Shown here: positions 11,207 to 24,524 of the stretch, piece after piece
Numbering within the stretch: position 1 is the first letter of the stretch
Layout: every line of letters begins with the position of its first letter
DNA from: Seriola aureovittata
Taxonomy: Eukaryota; Chordata; Actinopteri; Carangiformes; Carangidae
NCBI RefSeq assembly: GCF_021018895.1
Contig: NC_079369.1
Span: 6,671,194 to 6,735,193, forward strand
Direction: 5' to 3'
Length of the DNA stretch: 64,000 bases
Notes under the pieces: model-generated
The model's database searches: none
Seen by the model: only the letters and a program-made list of their open reading frames with translations
What the model was told of the DNA's origin: nothing
Made by a program: the position numbers and the translations under genes

Positions 11207-12856
11207 ATGGCGGGCTCGTTTTCCCAGGAGCTCGAGGATTTGTTGAATCCTTTGCCTAAATTTGCGGATCCAGAGGACGACTCAGACGAGGCGACCAAGG
11301 CCAGAGTCATCGAAAGGCTCAATGACGACGACGACGACGACGACGAAGATGGGGTCGGCCTCAGTGCCCTGCGGAAGCACAACACATCCCTGCTCTCAGA
11401 CACGGACAGGCGGTACATGGGGAAAGCAGTCTCTCGTAAACAGCTGCTGATGGACATTGAGGGCTCTGGTGAGGAGGAGGAGGACGGCAGCATAGAGGAG
11501 CTGGAAGAAGATGAAGAAGAGGATTCTACGGGAGATGAAGAGGCAGATGATGATGATGATGAAGATGATGAAGATGAGGAGTTGGTGGACAGCGATGCAG
11601 AGCCAGGTGCTAAACTGACATCTAAGACAAAAGGTTCTGACATGACCTTTCCTCAGGGAGTTGACTTCCACGAGCTGACAGAGGGCATGGATGACCTGGG
11701 TGTGAGTGAGGATGATGATAGTGACGAGGAGACTGAAGGCAGCGATGAAGATGAAGGCTCTGGTGACGATGAGATGGAAGGCAGTGAGGAAGATGGCGAA
11801 GATGAGGGAACCGTCCAGACATTTTCAAAAGAGAAGATAGACGAGCAGGTTGAGAAAGGGAAAGCCGTAAAGAACCAGCTGGCCCTGTGGGACCAGCTGC
11901 TCGAGGGACGAATCAAAATCCAGAAAGCTCTGGTGACGGCCAATCAGCTTCCGCAGCCACAGACTTTCCCAGAGTTCAAGAGGAAGGGTGGAGCTGAGCT
12001 TGCGGGGGCACTGAAGAACACCCACAAAGCTTTAAAGGCTCTTCAAAGGTCCCTGCTGGAGCTGCACGATCAGCTGCTGTACCAGAACGCAGACACGAGG
12101 ACCATCGCTCTGGGAAAGACAGGAGCTCAGAGTGAAGACGAGGAGATAAACAGTGATGAGAATGAGGAAGATGAGACGTCGGTGCAGGAGGGTGGAGCGC
12201 CTAAACGAAAACTGGAGATGGCAGAGTACCCAGACTTCATGGCCAAACGCTTTGCTGCTTTCCAGCCCTACCGCGACACCACTCTGCAGAAGTGGCACGA
12301 CAAAACTAGACTGACCATGGGTAAGAGCAGCAAAGGTTTCGGGGCCTTTGACAGGAACATATTGACTCAGGTGGAACAGGTGCTGATGGACAAAGAGAGG
12401 CTAGTGAGGCGCACACACACCCGACGCTCAGAATACAGAGTCCTGGGAAAGAAAGAGGCCTCTGCTCTCACCTCTGAGACTGTCCCCCAAGAGGGCGAGG
12501 AGGCGGAGCAACAGCTGAAAGCAAACACACATCTCAAAGATGTGGATGAGGACATATTTGATGATGACGATTTCTACCACCAGCTACTGAGAGAGCTCAT
12601 TGAGCGCAAGACGAGTGCAGCAGATCCCAATGACCAGGTGGCTACGGGCAGGCAGTGGCTGGCCATCCAGAAATTGCGCAGCAAGATCAAGAAGAAGGTG
12701 GATACCAAAGCCAGCAAGGGGCGTAAAGTCAGATTCCACATCCACAGCAAGCTGGCGAATTTTATGGCTCCCATTGACCACAGCTCGATGGGCGACGAGG
12801 CGCGCAGTGAACTGTATCGTGGCCTCTTTGGTCAGAACTCCTCAGTCAGGGAGTGA
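11207..12856 (+). CDS. aatf: Apoptosis-antagonizing transcription factor (Che-1/Bfr2 family), intronless
   Basis: AATF is a nucleolar factor for small-subunit rRNA processing (Bfr2 in yeast, with NGDN and NOL10) and also acts in p53 and RNA polymerase II regulation. One open frame of 549 codons covers the whole protein (human 560). It opens [19 protein letters not shown]. Long acidic Asp/Glu/Ser tracts occupy roughly residues 38-205. Next comes the conserved block [19 protein letters not shown], then [17 protein letters not shown] and [14 protein letters not shown], which belong to the AATF leucine-zipper region. The C-terminal TRAUB domain includes [37 protein letters not shown] and [25 protein letters not shown]. 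The human gene is split into about twelve exons as I recall, so absence of any intron is notable (possible retrogene). No frameshift or premature stop is present. AATAAA occurs at 13026 and 13182. Confidence 0.95.
   Translation: MAGSFSQELEDLLNPLPKFADPEDDSDEATKARVIERLNDDDDDDDEDGVGLSALRKHNTSLLSDTDRRYMGKAVSRKQLLMDIEGSGEEEEDGSIEELEEDEEEDSTGDEEADDDDDEDDEDEELVDSDAEPGAKLTSKTKGSDMTFPQGVDFHELTEGMDDLGVSEDDDSDEETEGSDEDEGSGDDEMEGSEEDGEDEGTVQTFSKEKIDEQVEKGKAVKNQLALWDQLLEGRIKIQKALVTANQLPQPQTFPEFKRKGGAELAGALKNTHKALKALQRSLLELHDQLLYQNADTRTIALGKTGAQSEDEEINSDENEEDETSVQEGGAPKRKLEMAEYPDFMAKRFAAFQPYRDTTLQKWHDKTRLTMGKSSKGFGAFDRNILTQVEQVLMDKERLVRRTHTRRSEYRVLGKKEASALTSETVPQEGEEAEQQLKANTHLKDVDEDIFDDDDFYHQLLRELIERKTSAADPNDQVATGRQWLAIQKLRSKIKKKVDTKASKGRKVRFHIHSKLANFMAPIDHSSMGDEARSELYRGLFGQNSSVRE
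11322..11580 (+). repeat. GAC/GAT trinucleotide tracts coding acidic runs in aatf
   Basis: Near-perfect (GAC)n at 11322-11346 and (GAT/GAA)n at about 11507-11580 encode Asp/Glu runs. They are in frame, so length changes would alter the acidic domain without a frameshift. They also create a spurious serine-rich frame on the opposite strand. Confidence 0.7.
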
Positions 12857-13025
12857 CGTTAAAGGGGTTCTCATGTGGAGCAGGTGTTATATGGTGGGAT
12901 ACAAACAGCAGTGCCTTCTAGACACACACCCAGGGATGATGCCAAGCAGCAGTTTGGATCAGAACAGAGACTGGGCTTCTCTTCGTCAGGAGAGGTTCCT
13001 CAGACCAGTGCTCTGACCTAACAGG

Positions 13026-13187
13026 AATAAAAATGGACTCTTAAAGTTCTTAAGTAATACCTTTATACTGAGGAACATTTTCACAAAAATGTTGTTGTTG
13101 CCTAATGACCAGTTTGTGATTAAAAAAAAAAATGTAATATGTACGTAATGCATAGAGTGTTAAGTGACCTAGAAAGAAATCAATAAA
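13026..13187 (+). terminator. Two candidate aatf polyadenylation signals
   Basis: AATAAA occurs at 13026-13031 and 13182-13187, 170 and 326 bp after the aatf stop. A run of ten A at about 13122-13131 lies between them and could be either ordinary 3' UTR or a relic of a retrocopy tail. Confidence 0.4.
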
Positions 13188-13267
13188 TGTGTAATTTTTT
13201 CTTGTCACTTTCTCTAATGATCTAAGTGTTTACTTCAAGTTTCATGGCCTTTTTTTAATACAGTGTA

Positions 13268-13645
13268 TGCTGTGTCCCAACTCCGTACAACACACTCTCT
13301 GTATACAGAATACTAATCCTGATACTGTTTTTGCAGTTAATATACAGAAAATCACCCGTTTTAAACTAATTGGAAATGATACACATTCTAAACCTAAAAA
13401 ATGTTTATGTTCCTGGAGCCGCAGCATTTCACCACCATTCAGTTAATTTTTTTTCAGCAATTCTTTTTCCTTTTAAGAATTGCATTCTGGGAGAATAGAG
13501 TCCATGAACAGCACATTCAGAAAGTTTTGAAAGTTTTTTTTATTCTGCATACTGACTCATAACTGTTTTATTTTCTCACTTTTCTAGTGTGAACACACTG
13601 CAAACTAGAGAATTAGGATGCAGAATGGATTTGGGAAACAGCTGT
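13268..13645. mobile_element. MITE-like element with tgtcccaa ends
   Basis: The left end gctgtgtcccaactccgta and the right end (reverse strand cagctgtttcccaaatccat) are imperfect inverted repeats. They resemble the element in cpt2 intron 4. The interior is AT-rich without coding potential, so a non-autonomous DNA transposon is likely. Confidence 0.45.
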
Positions 13646-13649
13646 AGAC

Positions 13650-15286
13650 ATTACATGCAGTTCAGGGCCATAGCCAGGACTGAGGTCATGAACCCAAGCT
13701 CCCCCAACAAACCCCTAAAACCCTTTTCTTGATATTAGGATTTTCATGTTTAATTAATTGTTAAATTAGATTTTCTGTCTTTGCATTCCCAACATGAAGA
13801 TTTTAAATGTTTTCTTCACACTGCCAAGGATGAATTTCCTCCAAAACACAACAGTCAATGGTGGGTCTTTCAAAAATAATGATGGCTTCATTCTCTTCCA
13901 TGACAATGTGTCAGCAGTCAATTTTGCTATGTCAAAAAGCTTATAATGTATTCACCATGTGTAAGCCCTCATATTCCAGGAAAAATGGCATGACCTCAGT
14001 GTCCTCAGTGGCCCTGACTGCAACTACATCACTCCACAGTGTTTGTAAACTAGAAGCAAATGAAATTTTTCTGTGTAGCTAGAGAAGAGCACTGAGCAGC
14101 ATGTGGCACTTTCCTCTCTAAGTACAGATTAAAACAGAACAATGAGACTTAACCAAAACAGAGTAACATAAGATTACAACCAGACATGGATATGAATATT
14201 TTTAAATCAAATACAAGAATTTGTCAGTGACGAATATGTTAATCGAAGCAAAGAAAGTGTACCTGAGAACTTTATCATTAGAAATATGAATACAGGAAGA
14301 AAACCTGCATTAAACATTTACAGATCACATTTACAGTGGCTGTCTTGTACTTCATGACATTTCACAGCTGAATGCGTCTTCTTGTGAGTGACACTTGCAT
14401 ACATGTGCATCTGAGGATTCAAGTTTAAGGGAATCGAACAAAAATAATACTTTGTGGTAATTCCATAATGACATAATTAACTGTTCTTTATGTTACATCG
14501 ACGTCTTAAGTGAGTTACAATTATGTCAATACCACATTCAGGTAAATAAAAAATAAAAAATGATTAGTCCACAAAGACTGTATGGAAAATGATCTTTGGA
14601 GATGATGTCATACATCAGATGATGTGAGGTGGAAATCGGTTGTTTCATTTGCCTAATAACTTATTTAAATTTACACATGACAAAGCAAGTACAGCTCAGG
14701 GCCACATGACACAAACAGCAAAAAATCTCAACCCAGTATTACATACACCTTTCTAGAAGTCAAAATATGCTTTATATGGAGTTTTTAAAAAAAAATGGAA
14801 ATTTGCATCAATAAAGGGGATCAGTCAGGTCACAGGGTGAACCTTTAACTGTAGTGATAGGGTATGGCCCTGCCATTAAACAGCATGTTGCTACAATGCA
14901 TTTATTGTATGATTAAAGGCTGTCAAGTGTTTAGAAATCTTTTTTAGACGTCATAACTGCTTCTTTTAGTTACTCCGTTTCAGTGCTGTGTTAAAGGCAA
15001 GCGGCAGTTTTAGACTAAATTATAAGTGTGCCCCTTAGTATTCATCCTCTTTCAATCTCATACAGTACACAAGCAAAAGAGAAAAATAAAACAACTGCTT
15101 TAAACCAGTTCCACAAGGGGAAAAAAAATCCCTTCATCTGATTGATTTGCTCAATTCAAGCAGAATCATATCAAAAGCAGGCCTTTTGATTTCCTGGCAG
15201 CTACTCCTGCCTTGTTAGCCACGCTGTGGAGCACATTCAGCACGTGCAGGTGAACCTTCCTTCCTCTCCTCAGGACAGCGCTGTGT
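13650..15286. other. Region 3' of uck2, no separate gene recognised
   Basis: The sequence is AT-rich and holds no convincing exon on either strand. Part is probably the 3' UTR of uck2 transcribed on the minus strand; a minus-strand AATAAA (plus TTTATT) occurs at about 14899. The small plus-strand frame at 13858-14082 shows no recognisable family. Confidence 0.35.
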
Positions 15287-18200
15287 TCAGTGTGGCCGAC
15301 TGCTGGACTCCATGTTTGGTGGATTCTTCGTTGTTCCATAACCGTTAAACCACGTATTCAGCCGTTTGGTCAAACCGCCATTTAGAATATCCTGGATGTG
15401 TTGAACTATGAGATTTATAGCAACTGCATTGAGAGACAAACAGATCGTGTGGTCAAGGTTAGTCGGAGGTTTTGTCTCCTGTGTGTTACCATTATATTTC
15501 AGCAACAAATTTAAGCATCATTGCAGATTTTTTGAAAGGTAAATAGTCTGCGATCTTGGAAAGACCCAGACGGATAACAAAACGTACACCTGTCCTGAAG
15601 ACGTTTTCAGATTCCTTAAAGACTTCTAACCATCTGAATGAAAAAATATCCCATCCACTGCATGAGAAAGATTTTTAACCCTGGTATTTATGTCTCAGAT
15701 GCTTAAATCTGTGACTCAAATATAATGGGACTGCACGAGAGGCACAAACTGGGGATAGCTCAGGTTATCTTGCTTCAACATATTTAAAGCAGCTGCAGTG
15801 TGGTTTTCTTTTTCAGTTTGTTTTGGTGATGTTCATTTCTCCAGTCAACTGACAAAGCTGTTTTGTTCTTTTTCTTAGTTTTGAGAGCACAATTCCCAGC
15901 TCGGAGCTCAACAATAAACACAGCTGTGTCCTCCATGATAACACTGTTGAGGCTAGAGTCTGAAACATTTAGTTTCAATGATATTGTCTCTAATGTAGCA
16001 CACATGATGAATCTCCCCAGCTATATAAAAAAAAAAAAAAGCACAAATACTCACCAACGTTATCAGCTCCTCTTGGTATTATAACATCAGCATATTTCTT
16101 CGTCTAAATCGTGTCAATAAAAAAGAAAAAGGATTTGACCATGAGTCCATGTTCAGGGACACGCCCATGAAAACCTGAGTTGAGTAGTATTACATTAGCA
16201 TATGCACTCACTGGTAGGCAGAACTCCTCGAACGCAGGCTTGACAAAGGTGATGTACTGTGCTAGAACGCCTTCCAAGTCCCGACCACGATCACTTATGT
16301 CACGCAGCACTGAAAGAGACCAGGGAAAAGTGATCTTTAAGAGGAATCGTTAGATGAGAAAAACTGATACCACTTGTGAGTGACTGGCAAATATCAAGCT
16401 ACAGCTAGCAGCTGGTTAGCTTAGCATAAAGACTGGAAACATCTAAACTGGCTCTATCAAAAAGGTAAAAAAAGACAGCCTCCAAAGCTTACCAAATCAC
16501 ATGTTTGCACGTATATTTATTTCATGTGTATAAAAAGGGAAGCAAAACAATGACACACTGTGGTTCTATATCAGTTTTCCCCCAGCTTCCAATCATTATG
16601 CTAAGCTAACTGGCTGCAGATGACAGCTTCATATTTAGCGTACGGTCATGAGAGTGGTATCGATTTTCTTGTCTAATTCTCAGCAAGAAAACAAAGCTGT
16701 GTATTTCCCAAAATGCCAAACTATTGTTTGCTCTTGTATTTAAAATTGAAGGGAATCATCAAGTCATGCTTGTATGTCTCACCCCTGCGAGATAGCCGAG
16801 TGTCTGCATCAGTGTCCACAAACAGTTTCATTTGGAAAAGGTCTCGAATCTGCTGAGAATAGAACATCAGGATCCCTTCAAACAGCACCACATCAGCAGG
16901 GTAGACTTTCACTGTCTCTTCCTTCCTGCCATACAAAAAGACATTAAGTATAAAATCACTTAAAGCGTGCCTATGTAACATTTGCTGAACAATAGCCACT
17001 GTAATAACAAGTGACAATGACAAATCAAAAAGAGTCACAAAGAGTAAGAGTCATAAACTCAAGGTAATGCAGCAATATCTGCCTAAAGTTTGCTAACATT
17101 GGCTAACATTAGCAACATTATGCTACTGGTCATACCAGAAAGAAATTGAGCAATGTTTTTTTTATTGCAAATGAAATCAGCTGCAATGAAAAATGTTAAA
17201 TGTTTAATTCTTCATTGTTCCAGTGAATTACATACAAAGAAAAAAAACAAACCAAAAAAAAAAAACACTTGCATATACTTTGCATTACTGATGTCCATAT
17301 TTCAAAGCTACTGTGGTGTTTCAGATTTTCAAATATGGTTTACCTACATTCCAGGCAACCACTGGTTTCCATTCATTTTCACTATGATATGAAAATCAAT
17401 TTGTGTAAAATGTAGAGTAAATAATCCACCACTTAATGTTACTTAAGTTTTATTTTTATTTTTTTATAGTTGATGGACTGATGGAATTGATAAGACTAAT
17501 TCACCTGGAATGGGAAACAAAGTCATAAACAGGGATGTGCACCGTTTTTCCCTCCTTAATGTCCCACAGAGTTGTGATTATGAGGTCGTTATCAAATGCA
17601 TCTATACAGAGAGAAAGAGTACAGATCAGTTAGAATCAGTCATTTCTCTGGCAGGATGAAATATCATCAGACAGTGGCTGAGCAAACCTCACACCACAAG
17701 CCTCAGTCACATACAGATCAACTGCTGGAACCATCTTTGAATAAAAGATGCTAAAGTTTCGTGATTACCCTGCTGTCAGATGACACATGAAGGCATTGGG
17801 GTGTGTTAGTGACCAACAACAACATACCTGGGTGGTCGAAGTTGAACTGGCCCTTTAGTGCTTTGGCCTTCTGCTCCGGGGTGAGGACCCTGTAGAAGCT
17901 GTCCTGGCTGAGGATTGCCACTTGCCTCTGGTGGTGGTCAATCTCATTCTGCCCCAGCAGCTCCATGATCTTGCTGCACACTGATGACTAGCCACACAAA
18001 AATAACAAAACAAATAGTATGATAAAATACAGCATCTGATTTACCACATCCTTTTGTTTTTGAGACGTAAGTGGTGTCATTTACTCAGGTCATTGTGGCC
18101 TTGAAGCAGAGTTTGAGTTGTTATTCTCAAACAATGTCATTTTAAAAGCTGCACAGAGATTACAGTTTACTCCCCTTTTGGATTAGATGTGTGGGAGAAC

Positions 18201-19553
18201 AGGTGGTTCTGTGAGCAGTTACTCCTGGGGGAGAAAAGGGGCGTAATGCCAGGAAGTCAAACCCACCAACAACTGTCTGCTGAACCACAGCTTACATTTT
18301 ATTCATTTAATCACCTATAAAGTCAACCTACTGTCTGCTGATAACTATTGTCGGGGGAAAAGGCTAGTCGAATGATAACAAAATGGAAAACTACCCTCCA
18401 GATTCACACTGAAAAAATTTCAAAAATGTCACACTTAATCCTGGATTCAAAGCAACTTGACTTGCATCAGACAGGGACGTAAGTCAAACCAAACCCAATT
18501 TGTCAAATATAATGAAGGACGAAGAGACTAGATTTTGTATGAAGGTATGTATGCTGATCATAAACTCTGTTTAAACAAAATATGAAACTAATGCATCACA
18601 TTTTTTATCTTCAAAAGAGAGAACACTTATTGGCAACCCTTGAAAACTTTTGAAACACTGCAGCATAGTGGATACAGAATAGAGGATGATAATGCAGAAA
18701 TTCAGTCAAACAGACAAGCAGCGACAGTGGATACATCAGTGTCACAAAGAAGAAAAATCCAGTGTGATCAGCAGATCCACCAGAAACAACAATAAATATA
18801 AGGATAATAATCATTTAGAGAAATAAAAAAACTCATCTTGCTATCACATCTCGATATATATACATGCATATAAATCCATGTTCTGCAGACACCGTGGCAT
18901 CTTGACATAACAGCCAGATTTTGCTTGTTTATGCAAAATTGTGCAGTTAATTGAGCTATCAGGGTTTATAAGTGCGTTTAAATTGTGGCCTCTAATTTTC
19001 ATGAGTTTACAGACAGCAGACCCTGCGCAGCTGATGCAATTAACTCAAATCTCCCTTATCTTTTTCCTCTGATCCTTGCCATCTTTTATATCCCCTCAAG
19101 TTAAGAACTGTGACACAACAAAGATATATGGGAGTCCTTCAGGCAGATTTCCATATATTACACTACTTTATTAACAATCTAAGACAAGGCTTTTTTTTTT
19201 TTTTACAGTGCACCCTGTTATGGCATGCACTGGGCCGGCCTACGCTATACGCTCACAATTAATCAGTCTGACTGATCCAACAGATGAAGAGGCTCCGATT
19301 ATTTTCAAGGAAAGAAAAATGCGCGTTAGCCCCAGATTTCCTTGAGCAAATGATATCAACCCCTCTGTGTCGGTTCTCACAGAAAGCAAGCAACGCATGA
19401 AACACCTTATTCTATGAAACAAAAGAAATCATGAATTATAATATAAACCTTGCCGCTGGCTGTCCCTCCGGCCACACCAATGAGGAAAGGCTGCCGTTGG
19501 TTGCTCTCATTTTCGGCTTGGTCACCTGGCTTTGTCTCGCTGTCGCCTGCCAT
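15287..19553 (-). CDS. uck2: Uridine-cytidine kinase 2
   Basis: Uck2 phosphorylates uridine and cytidine to UMP and CMP, the first step of pyrimidine nucleoside salvage in the cytosol. Seven minus-strand exons: 19553-19449, 17987-17828, 17601-17505, 16925-16783, 16309-16212, 16103-16055 and 15423-15287, all GT-AG with continuous frame, giving 262 residues (human 261). Exon 1 carries the P-loop [10 protein letters not shown], completed by SS at the start of exon 2. Other conserved blocks are [77 protein letters not shown] and [16 protein letters not shown]; the C-terminus ESSSRPH equals the human one. The N-terminal tail is acidic and poorly conserved. Teleosts have uck2a and uck2b; I cannot say which this is. 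The gene is divergent from ctns. Confidence 0.96.
16365..16722. mobile_element. Teleost inverted-repeat element (TTAGCTTAGCATAAAGACTGG family), uck2 intron
   Basis: The core motif gttagcttagcataaagactgg and the mirrored right part (catattatgctaagctaactgg-like, then tatttcccaaaatgccaaactatt) mark a family very frequent in fish genomes. Two more copies lie at about 61255-61915 and 63285-63735. Inverted ends and lack of coding capacity point to a non-autonomous DNA transposon. Confidence 0.6.
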
Positions 19554-19610
19554 GCTTCATCTGCAGCGCGATGCGGCCCTGTGACACACAGGGGTGCCCA
19601 CGCTCCTCCC

Positions 19611-19650
19611 ATTTGATGATGATGTCGATGATGAAGATGATGAAACTGAT
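19611..19650. repeat. GATGAT-rich microsatellite upstream of uck2
   Basis: Imperfect (GAT)n sequence lies directly upstream of the uck2 start codon, probably in the 5' UTR or promoter. It makes a histidine-rich spurious frame on the opposite strand. Confidence 0.5.
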
Positions 19651-19659
19651 GTGGGTGAT

Positions 19660-21235
19660 GATAAAAAAAAATGACAATAAAAGTGTTTAGATCAGTTTTG
19701 TGGCTTATAATGAAATTATATGTTGTTGATGATGAAATTAGAGTTGGGGTCCAACATTCATACTGACCTATGAGTGTTAACACAGATTGTAGCCTGGGGT
19801 TTCATGTTTAAGTATCAAGCACTTTGTAATTCAATTTGAAAATAGATTTTATTTGCCTATAGGCTACATATAGGGATCTACTCCATATTTTCAATTATCC
19901 TATTTTGATTACTTGTTTGTAATATCAGACATGAAATAATCATGTTCAAACAAATGTCTAATTGTTGGACATTTCATCAGTAACTATGACATCAGCATAA
20001 ATACTATAAATAGTATAAATCAATGCATTGATTTATGAGATAATACATAGGCCTACCATGGTCCGTGCATGAAGTATAATTCTTCTGCAGTTGTTCACGT
20101 TATATAATGAAAAATTCCAGGTTAAGGGGTATTGACTAATTTCATTGTCCTATTTGTGCAAAGTGTAAATGTATGTTGACGTTTGTGATCTTTCTTCATT
20201 AGCCGATGCTGCCTGAACACTGTTAACGCTTTGCGTGTGTTATTGTCCCACTGAATGAAGACGTGCGATTCAATTCAGCGCACCAAAGCGTCAGCTTGTT
20301 CCGTTATCCAACATGTACGGTGAAAATTGAACAAGAAAGTCGAGAGCCGGAAACAGGAACAGCTCGTCTTCAAAGTAAAGGTTTCTCGTTTGCGCTGCTT
20401 GCAGTGGTCAGTATAAGGAGAGCTAAGCTAAATAAATGAACAAACTTCTTAAATAATGAATACAATTAATAATTGTTATACGGTTTTCCACTAGCCCACA
20501 ACTGATCAGGAATACATTTCCAATGAACACTGGAATTACTATATTTGACTGTGAAGGCCACAGCATATGATTCACATCATTTTAATCCTCATAAAACCAT
20601 TCAGGTCACCAGGGGTGACTGGTGTGCACATTTAGCACATGGATCCAAGAGACATTTAACCATTTATTTTGTTCAGGAAATTCAGCAAGGAACTGATTGA
20701 TGGATGGATGGATGGATGATTTCTTCAGTACAACAAACAAATTAAATACCTTGCCATGCATACCGCAGAAATAATAAAGAAAGGGTAACTAAAACGTCTT
20801 ACATTCTTAATGCATCCAAAGATAAAAAAAGGAATCTCTCTCAAACATTCACCAGGATTCTGCTTATCCTGTTAACAAAGAACATAATTAAATGAAGGAT
20901 ACAACTTTACTACTTCTGGTTCTAAATTACAACAATGTGCCTAATTAACAATTTTCAATTGAAATAAATTAAGATTAATTAAAAGGAAAACATAATATGA
21001 AAGAAATAAACAATAAATAATATCAAAGAAAGGACATTGGTTTCCAACCTACTCGTGTCACAGTTTAATATTTATAAATTCTGTTCTTAAAAGTGTTGCT
21101 ACCATCACATTGCAACGACAGCAGAAATGAAGTTGCAGGTAAGAAACTGAACCTGTGAATACTGAAGACAGAGGATAATAAACAAACAGTTAGTCTGTCA
21201 TTTCATCAGAGGAAGCTGAACTGAGTCGACCCCCG
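19660..21235. other. Intergenic region between uck2 and ctns
   Basis: AT-rich DNA without a supported exon. A short (GATG)n tract is at 20698-20720. Around 20230-20410 the base composition is more mixed and includes GGAA ETS-type motifs, which could belong to the uck2 promoter or a non-coding first exon. Nothing else is recognised. Confidence 0.35.
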
Positions 21236-21244
21236 ATGGTCATT

Positions 21245-21370
21245 CAATTGAAGGCAAGTTTAAGGCACTTCCGCATCGGCTTCATTTCCCAGACCCGGCG
21301 CATGGATGTTCTTATAATACATCCATGACCCGGAGCCCACGTCTGTTTTTATATATACAGTCTATGGGTT
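21245..21370. repeat. Dispersed teleost repeat with tatatacagtctatgg end
   Basis: The string cacttccgcatcggcttcatttcccagaccc, followed by tttttatatatacagtctatggg, resembles a short interspersed repeat I know to be widespread in fish. It lies just upstream of the ctns first exon. Family assignment is from memory only. Confidence 0.4.
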
Positions 21371-21798
21371 AGAGTCCTGATCCACGCTCCATACCAGTTG
21401 GTGGCAGTACTGCGCCACCACCTACAAAAACAAATACAAGGAAGAAGAAGCTCTTCAGCTTGGTCTTGTGCTTGTGATCAGCTGATGAGGAAGCAGCGGA
21501 GGCAACACACACAGCTGCGGTGAGTTTTACCATTTTTATCGGTTCAGACAAATTAAATGCGGGCGTTATTAAGTCTATTTAGTTTGTTTCGTAAGTCAGC
21601 AACTACTTCTCTATTATGATGAATAGGTTTGACGTGATGTATTAGAATTACCACTCAGTTTGTGACTTTACTCTGCTAGTTTGATGTGAACCATATTGCT
21701 CCTGTAGCAGCTGCTCAGATGTTTTTTGTGTCTAATTGCTGAGATGCTTCGTTTGCCTTGTGTCCCTTTAGGTTGACAGTATCTAACATTTTGCAGAG

Positions 21799-24434
21799 AT
21801 GGGTGGTCTGGCCTTGGCCAAGAGGTGGATGTTTGCTCAGCAGCTGCTCCTGTGGACACTGGCCAACCTCTCAGGTGACTGACTCTTATGGCTTTTTTGG
21901 CTACACCAGCTTCACTGTAAAAATATATTTCAATGAGTTCATAGCATTGACATTGTGGTGGCGCTGACACAGCGGGCTCAGGCAAATACACAGAGGTTGT
22001 TCCTCAAAAATGTTGAACCTGGCTGTATTTTGACCTGTTGTTTTTTCATTCAGGAAATGGAACATATGTTCAAGACGTACAGGTTCTAGAAACCTCATGA
22101 TGATTATGATGATGTTAAATTAAATAAGTTTTATTTATTATGATCATGTCAATCCATACCACCTTTTGATGCCAATCAACATACTGTTTCTGTGAGCATC
22201 TCTGTTTGTCCTCCAGACTCCAGCATGCATTTGCTTGCTCCTGATGCTGTCACACTTGAGGAGGACTCTGTAGCAAACATCACCATTACCTCCAGGTAAC
22301 CACACAAACACACTCTGCACAACGCTTTTAGAGAAGTTTCTTTCAGTATGTTAATTGTACAATAATATACTGGGGAAAGTTGTTCTCATTACCTTCCATC
22401 AAGACACAATAAGTTATTTGTACAACCCATTTGAGTTGAGTTTTTTAGTTTACGTCCAATACACGTAGTTTGTAAAAACAGCTGTCAGGATCAGTGTTTT
22501 TCTGACTGAATTTTTGTGTCTTTTTCTAGTTCCCCTGCCAACCAGTCAGTTGTGGTTCAGTTTAATGTCACCTACAGCTCCAAGACAAACTACTCATCTA
22601 TAATCACACTCCCAGAGGAGGTAACACATGAAATCAAATACTTTTAAACTAGTCTTCTTCTGGGCGAGTCTGGATGCAAGTTTATGTTTATGCGTCGTTG
22701 AACTTAATATAAAATATCTCCTTCTGCAAATCCGTACCCAGAGAATAACTGTAATGATTAAATGAATTTGCAAACAATTTATCCTGCTAAGAAATAATCT
22801 GATCTAGCTTATTCCTCTATGCCATAGAGCTCTATTGATGAATATACTTTGAATCTATAATATGAAATCAATGTCACTCAACATTGTGCAAGCGTCTACA
22901 TCAGCAGGCAGGGATCATATGTAGAGGAAGGGGAGGGGGATACATGCGACTGCTGAAAACTCTTGAGTTCATGTTGTTCTTGTTTTTATTGAGGTGTTGC
23001 TGCCAGTGGACGCAACCTCAGTCACTTTCAATCTGACAGCCCATGATGTCGGCCAGGTGACCACATACCTGCTTAGCAACAGCACGGACCTCAACAGGTG
23101 GGTATCAGTACAGAAGCAGCATGCACTGACATAAGACTTGAAGTCTAATCTTAAAACAGTGCTGACACTTACACATATGCACATTTGAGGAGACAAAATT
23201 CACAGTTGTCGTTCTGTGTCAAAGGTAATTCTACAGTTCAGCAGAAGCTAATATGAGGCTTCAGCAGTAAATAAAGTGGCTATCCTCCAAAGTTACAGTG
23301 ATTTTATTACAAAATATATTGTTTGTGTTTCTACTGCCAGTGTTTCCTTGCTGAGACACGGCAGGGGGGCAGTTACACAAAGCACGAATTTGATACTAAT
23401 GCATCTTTGGAAGATAATCACTTGATTTGTCTAACACACTATTAAAGCTTCATTTTAGCTTTGGGTGAATCTAGGAGTGCATTTTTACACAAAGCAAGAG
23501 CTGTGTCTCAAATCAGACACTTGAGTTAGTAAACTTACACTGTGTGCACAGTGTACTCACTGGGGTGGTGTGTGGATTTTGACAGGGTAGTGTTGTCTCA
23601 AATCAAACACTGCGGTTGCGCGCTTACTGGAAATGACAATCGCAACATTCGACTGCGATTGTCGCTTGCCAAAATTTCCACCGGCTGCTTTCCGCACGTG
23701 ACTTTAAGGATGAATGTTTTACTCTCCTGCGTGTGCCCCGTTTCATGCGGCATAGAAATTAAGCTGCCATCAGCGCCAACAAAGTGTCCTCCTTCCTTTC
23801 TACAAGTTTGAAAAATGTTGATGGTCATCATCCTCTCTGTAGCCCAGAAGGTGAGCGTTAAGGGGTGAGAAGTGTCCAGAGTTTCACACTCAACTTTTTG
23901 ACCATTTTGAGTGCACCGTTCGGGTAGTGCACTGCACGTTACCATACTTCTCAGTGTGAAAGCACTTATCCACTCAAAATAGCAAGTGAGTATGGAAGCA
24001 TGTGAACTGAGACACGGCAAAGGACTTTGGAATTTGTCCCCCATCACTTACAATGAAACTGCCTCAGGAAGGGATTTCTTCACAGCCAGTATGGACAGGA
24101 GGAACAATTACAGAAAGGTGTTTGTCCTTCAATGTACATGTGGACATGTGAGTATTATTTTACTAGCTTGAAAAAATGTGAACGTATCCTTTTAACTTCC
24201 CCTCTCTGTCCCCTCTCTAGTTTGTCCGTCAGGATCCGCTTTATGGTCATCCATAGCAACATTGTGGCAGTAATAAGTCAAGTGATTGGCTGGATTTACT
24301 TTCTGGCCTGGTCGGTGTCCTTCTATCCACAAGCATGGGAAAACTGGAGGAGGAAAAGGTAGTTTACTGTCTGTCCCAAATGGACTCTTGTTTAAACAGA
24401 TTCACCTCAAAGAAGCACAGAATCAGTTGTACAG

Positions 24435-24524
<90 letters not shown>

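Noticed and set aside
11191..11643. Serine-rich 150-codon frame on the minus strand
   Set aside because: It is the complement of the GAC/GAT acidic tracts of aatf; no independent start context or homology.
13122..13131. A-run taken as proof that aatf is a retrocopy
   Set aside because: Ten A residues between two polyadenylation signals are not decisive, and no flanking target duplication could be identified by eye.
23598..24047. 149-codon minus-strand frame inside ctns
   Set aside because: It runs through the non-autonomous transposon in the intron and shows no transposase or other motif.
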